Part shown: positions 61,908-64,000 of the stretch, in pieces
Layout of the letters: each line of letters starts with the position of its first letter
Numbering within the stretch: the stretch's first letter is position 1
Assembly: GCF_042655385.1 (NCBI RefSeq)
Contig: NZ_JBHSMA010000002.1
Span: 682,001-746,000, forward strand
Direction: 5' to 3'
Length of the DNA stretch: 64,000 bases
DNA from: Larkinella bovis
GTDB taxonomy: Bacteria > Bacteroidota > Bacteroidia > Cytophagales > Spirosomataceae
Notes under the pieces: generated by a model
Databases searched by the model: none
What the model saw: only the letters and a program-made list of their open reading frames with translations
Told to the model about the DNA's origin: nothing
Translations under genes and position numbers: made by a program

Positions 61908-61960
61908 CGGTATACGGTTTTCAGAAACCAAGAACCGCCATTCACTAAAACCGTATACCG
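61908..61960. repeat. Intergenic palindrome after rodA (CGGTTTACGGTAT-word family)
   Basis: CGGTATACGGTTTT (61908-61921) is exactly inverted at 61947-61960, and ACGGTTTTCAG/CTGAAAACCGT offers a second pairing ending near 61974. It lies between the convergent rodA and sulfite-oxidase-family genes. Confidence 0.8.
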
Positions 61961-61974
61961 TATACTGAAAACCG

Positions 61975-63207
61975 TCAGACCACTTTCACCGCAATCCGGT
62001 GACAGGCGTTGTTGCAGTAACCTTCTGGATTCCATTGGGGCATCACCATCGGCTGCGAAACCCCCGCATCGTCGACCGCCCGCGCCCAGATTTCGTAATA
62101 ACCTTTCCGGGGCAATTTCAGGTCGAGGGTCCAGTGTTGCCAGGCCAGGCGGTTTTTGGGGGGCTGTAGTTTACAGCTTTGCCAGGTACTGCCAAAATCG
62201 AAGGAGATCTGCATGGATTTGACCGACCGATCCCCCGCCCAGGCATGGCCGCGCAGCGGAATGGATTGCCCGAAGTCAACGGTGGCACCGGTTTTGGGAA
62301 ACGTAATCAGGGATTTTACCGGCATGGATTCAATAATTTTGAACTGATCTTCCGGTGGATCGACACCCGGCGGAACGGGATTGATCGGCACTTTGTAGCT
62401 TTTGCCGGTCATTTTGGCGCCGTCATGTACTTTATTTCGTACCGAAAGGGTATGCAGCCATTTACCCGAAACGGAAGCGGGCCAGCCGCCAATCACCAGC
62501 CGGAGCGGAAAACCGTGTGTCAGGGGAATATCCTGCCCATTCATGGCCCAGGCAATCAGGGTTTCATCTTCCAGGGCTTTTTTCATGGGAACGCCCCGCG
62601 AAATGACCGGCTTGGTCGGATCCTGGCTCACGTGCAGATCCTTGCCGTAATAACCGATATAAACCGCATCGTCCTTCAGGCCCACGTCGGCCAGAATGTC
62701 TTTCAGGCGAACGCCGGTCCATTCGGCACAACTGACGGCACCATCGGTCCACTGGTTGCCAGCAGCCTGGGGAACGTAACCCGCCCGCCCATTTCCGGCG
62801 CATTCGAGAACCAGCTGGTACGTATAGGTCTTGAACCGCTTTTTCAGGTCGTTTAAGGTATAGGTTTTGGGGGCTTTTACCGATTCTCCGTTAATCGTCA
62901 GCTTCCAGTTCGCGACATCAATGTGCTCCGGAATCAGACCGTTGTTGCGGATAAACATCTTATTGGCGGGGGTGATTGCATCGTCGAGCAGGTGAGCCGG
63001 TGCTTCGACATTCCAGGGTTTATCGTTCAAAACCGTCATGTCTTTGTCTTTGGCCACCATCGGATTGGGCTCGGCAAAAACCAGCGGCACGTAGTTGGCA
63101 GGCAGGTGTTCGGCAAAGGCGATTTTGGTACCCCAAAAACCGGCTATCGTGGCCAGTGTGCTTTTTTTGAGAAAACCCCGACGGTCGGAAAACGAAGAAT
63201 GGTCCAT
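61975..63207 (-). CDS. Sulfite-oxidase-family molybdopterin oxidoreductase, Tat-exported
   Basis: 410 residues. A twin-arginine signal (SDRRGFLKKS plus hydrophobic run, cut near FAEH) is followed by the oxidoreductase Mo-co domain with the Mo-ligand Cys136 in VLECAGNGRA, and WTGVRLKDIL, GFPLRLVIGGWPA and WLHTLSV blocks. A C-terminal Mo-co dimerisation domain (PLRGHAWAGDRSVKSMQISFDFGSTW, YEIWARAVDDAG) completes the fold. It probably oxidises sulfite or a related substrate in the periplasm. No cytochrome c partner gene is adjacent. A MoeB-like gene at 24248-25393 might serve its cofactor. Confidence 0.93.
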   Translation of the reverse strand: MDHSSFSDRRGFLKKSTLATIAGFWGTKIAFAEHLPANYVPLVFAEPNPMVAKDKDMTVLNDKPWNVEAPAHLLDDAITPANKMFIRNNGLIPEHIDVANWKLTINGESVKAPKTYTLNDLKKRFKTYTYQLVLECAGNGRAGYVPQAAGNQWTDGAVSCAEWTGVRLKDILADVGLKDDAVYIGYYGKDLHVSQDPTKPVISRGVPMKKALEDETLIAWAMNGQDIPLTHGFPLRLVIGGWPASVSGKWLHTLSVRNKVHDGAKMTGKSYKVPINPVPPGVDPPEDQFKIIESMPVKSLITFPKTGATVDFGQSIPLRGHAWAGDRSVKSMQISFDFGSTWQSCKLQPPKNRLAWQHWTLDLKLPRKGYYEIWARAVDDAGVSQPMVMPQWNPEGYCNNACHRIAVKVV

Positions 63208-63238
63208 TGAAAGTTGGGTTTAAGACGTCAAAAATAGC

Positions 63239-63273
63239 AAAAAAAGACCTGCCAAGGTAAATCCCGGCAGGTC
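63239..63273 (-). terminator. Rho-independent terminator of purA
   Basis: On the minus strand GACCTGCC (63273-63266) and GGCAGGTC (63253-63246) form an 8-bp stem followed by seven T (63245-63239). It lies 35 bases after the purA stop and just upstream of the sulfite-oxidase-family gene. Confidence 0.9.
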
Positions 63274-63307
63274 GATTACGTGGTGGTTGCCATAAATCCG
63301 GCACGAC

Positions 63308-64000
63308 TTACACCACGGCTTCGCGGTGAATGATGGCTTCCCGATCCGGCCCGGTCGAAATAAAGCTGATGGGCAGGTGCAGTTCGGCTTCCAGAAAATC
63401 GATGTAAGCCGCCAGTTCAGCGGGTACTTCTTCAAACGTATGGAAATCCGTCAGGGCGGTTTGCCAGCCTTTGAATTCTTTATAAATCGGCGTTACGGCC
63501 GTATCGCACAGATCGTAAGGCAACTGCTCGGTGAGCGTGCCATCGGGCAACTGGTAATGCGTACAGACGTTAATCGTTTCAAAAATGTTCAGCACGTCAA
63601 CTTTCATCATGATCAGTTGCGTGACTCCGTTGATCATGATGGCGTATTTCAGCGCGGGCAGATCGAGCCAGCCGCACCGACGCGGGCGTCCTGTGGTGGC
63701 ACCAAATTCCCGGCCTTCGGCCCGCATCCGCTCGCCGGTTTCGTCCAGCAGTTCGGTGGGGAAGGGGCCACTCCCGACGCGCGTACAGTAGGCTTTGAAA
63801 ATCCCGAAGACTTCACCAATCTGTCGGGGAGCGATGCCCAAACCGGTGCAGGCACCCGCCGTCATCGTATTCGAACTGGTCACAAACGGGTAGGAGCCGA
63901 AATCGATGTCGAGCAGGGAACCCTGCGCCCCTTCGGCCAGGACTTTCTGACTGGCGTTCAGCGACCGGTTTACTTCGTACTCGCTTTCGACCAGTTGGAA
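63308..64000 (-). CDS. purA: Adenylosuccinate synthase, 3' part (runs off window)
   Basis: 231 codons to the window edge; the N-terminal part with the P-loop lies beyond 64000. Family blocks: VLAEGAQGSLLDIDFGSYPFVTSSNT (GTP/IMP site), TRVGSGPFPTEL, EFGATTGRPRRCGWLDL and the C-terminal STGPDREAII. It joins Asp to IMP, the first step to AMP. Together with purM it represents purine synthesis, but the two are not linked in an operon. A clear terminator follows its stop. Confidence 0.97.
   Translation of the reverse strand, partial: FQLVESEYEVNRSLNASQKVLAEGAQGSLLDIDFGSYPFVTSSNTMTAGACTGLGIAPRQIGEVFGIFKAYCTRVGSGPFPTELLDETGERMRAEGREFGATTGRPRRCGWLDLPALKYAIMINGVTQLIMMKVDVLNIFETINVCTHYQLPDGTLTEQLPYDLCDTAVTPIYKEFKGWQTALTDFHTFEEVPAELAAYIDFLEAELHLPISFISTGPDREAIIHREAVV

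Overview
This window looks like ordinary chromosome from a member of the Bacteroidota, order Cytophagales, close to Spirosoma or Larkinella. The evidence is a complete porP/sprF-gldK-gldL-gldM-gldN type IX secretion (T9SS) locus, a PorW/SprE-like TPR lipoprotein, the Bacteroidota-type DUF4271-hemD pair, promoters of the TTTG-N19-TAnnTTTG type, and an ATP synthase operon headed by atpZ. I see no tRNA, rRNA, CRISPR array, prophage or defence island.

Layout. 0-10 kb: an ABC exporter half-transporter, then a minus-strand run (enolase-superfamily epimerase, secreted amidohydrolase, ispF, M16 peptidase), a plus-strand pair (TPR protein, phosphotriesterase-family protein), and dnaX with a membrane protein on the minus strand. 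11-14 kb: sucD, DUF4271, hemD. 14-20 kb: the gliding/T9SS locus. 20.2-21.2 kb: a decayed IS4-type element. 21-26 kb: a GH31 glycosidase, a frameshifted DHFR-family gene, a MoeB-rhodanese fusion and a DinB protein. 26-33 kb, minus strand: aspS, an SGNH/MBOAT O-acylation pair, a tautomerase homologue, purM and a Kelch protein. 33-36 kb: a DUF481 protein and a LytS/LytTR-type two-component system. 36-37.8 kb: a gene-poor stretch with one small putative lipoprotein and a second, differently deleted copy of the IS. 37.8-45.6 kb, minus strand: uvrC, glycerate kinase, PBP1A, PorW/SprE-like. 45.7-50.3 kb: atpZ-I-B-E-F-H, a terminator and a mini-primase. 50-58.5 kb: GNAT, DUF6786 lipoprotein, D-apionate lactonase-like protein, NAD(P)-binding protein, a plug-domain carrier protein and an SMP-30 lactonase. 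58.6-64 kb: PBP2-RodA, a sulfite-oxidase-family protein, and the 3' part of purA, which runs off the window.

Functionally the window combines envelope biogenesis (T9SS, PBP1A, PBP2/RodA, O-acylation), core metabolism (SucD, PurM, PurA, IspF, HemD, ATP synthase Fo) and a sugar or sugar-acid component (GH31, ApnL-like, SMP-30, glycerate kinase).

The least ordinary signals are: intergenic palindromes built from two recurring word families (TTAAGAGT-like and CGGTTTACGGTAT-like) at eight or more gene junctions; two IS4-type copies that share the same reading-frame breaks but carry different internal deletions, with a hairpin over the transposase start; a single-base frameshift in the DHFR-family gene; an atp operon that stops after atpH and is followed by a primase lacking the helicase-binding domain; and tandem WG repeats inside GldN. 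I did not find a convincing new multi-gene system.
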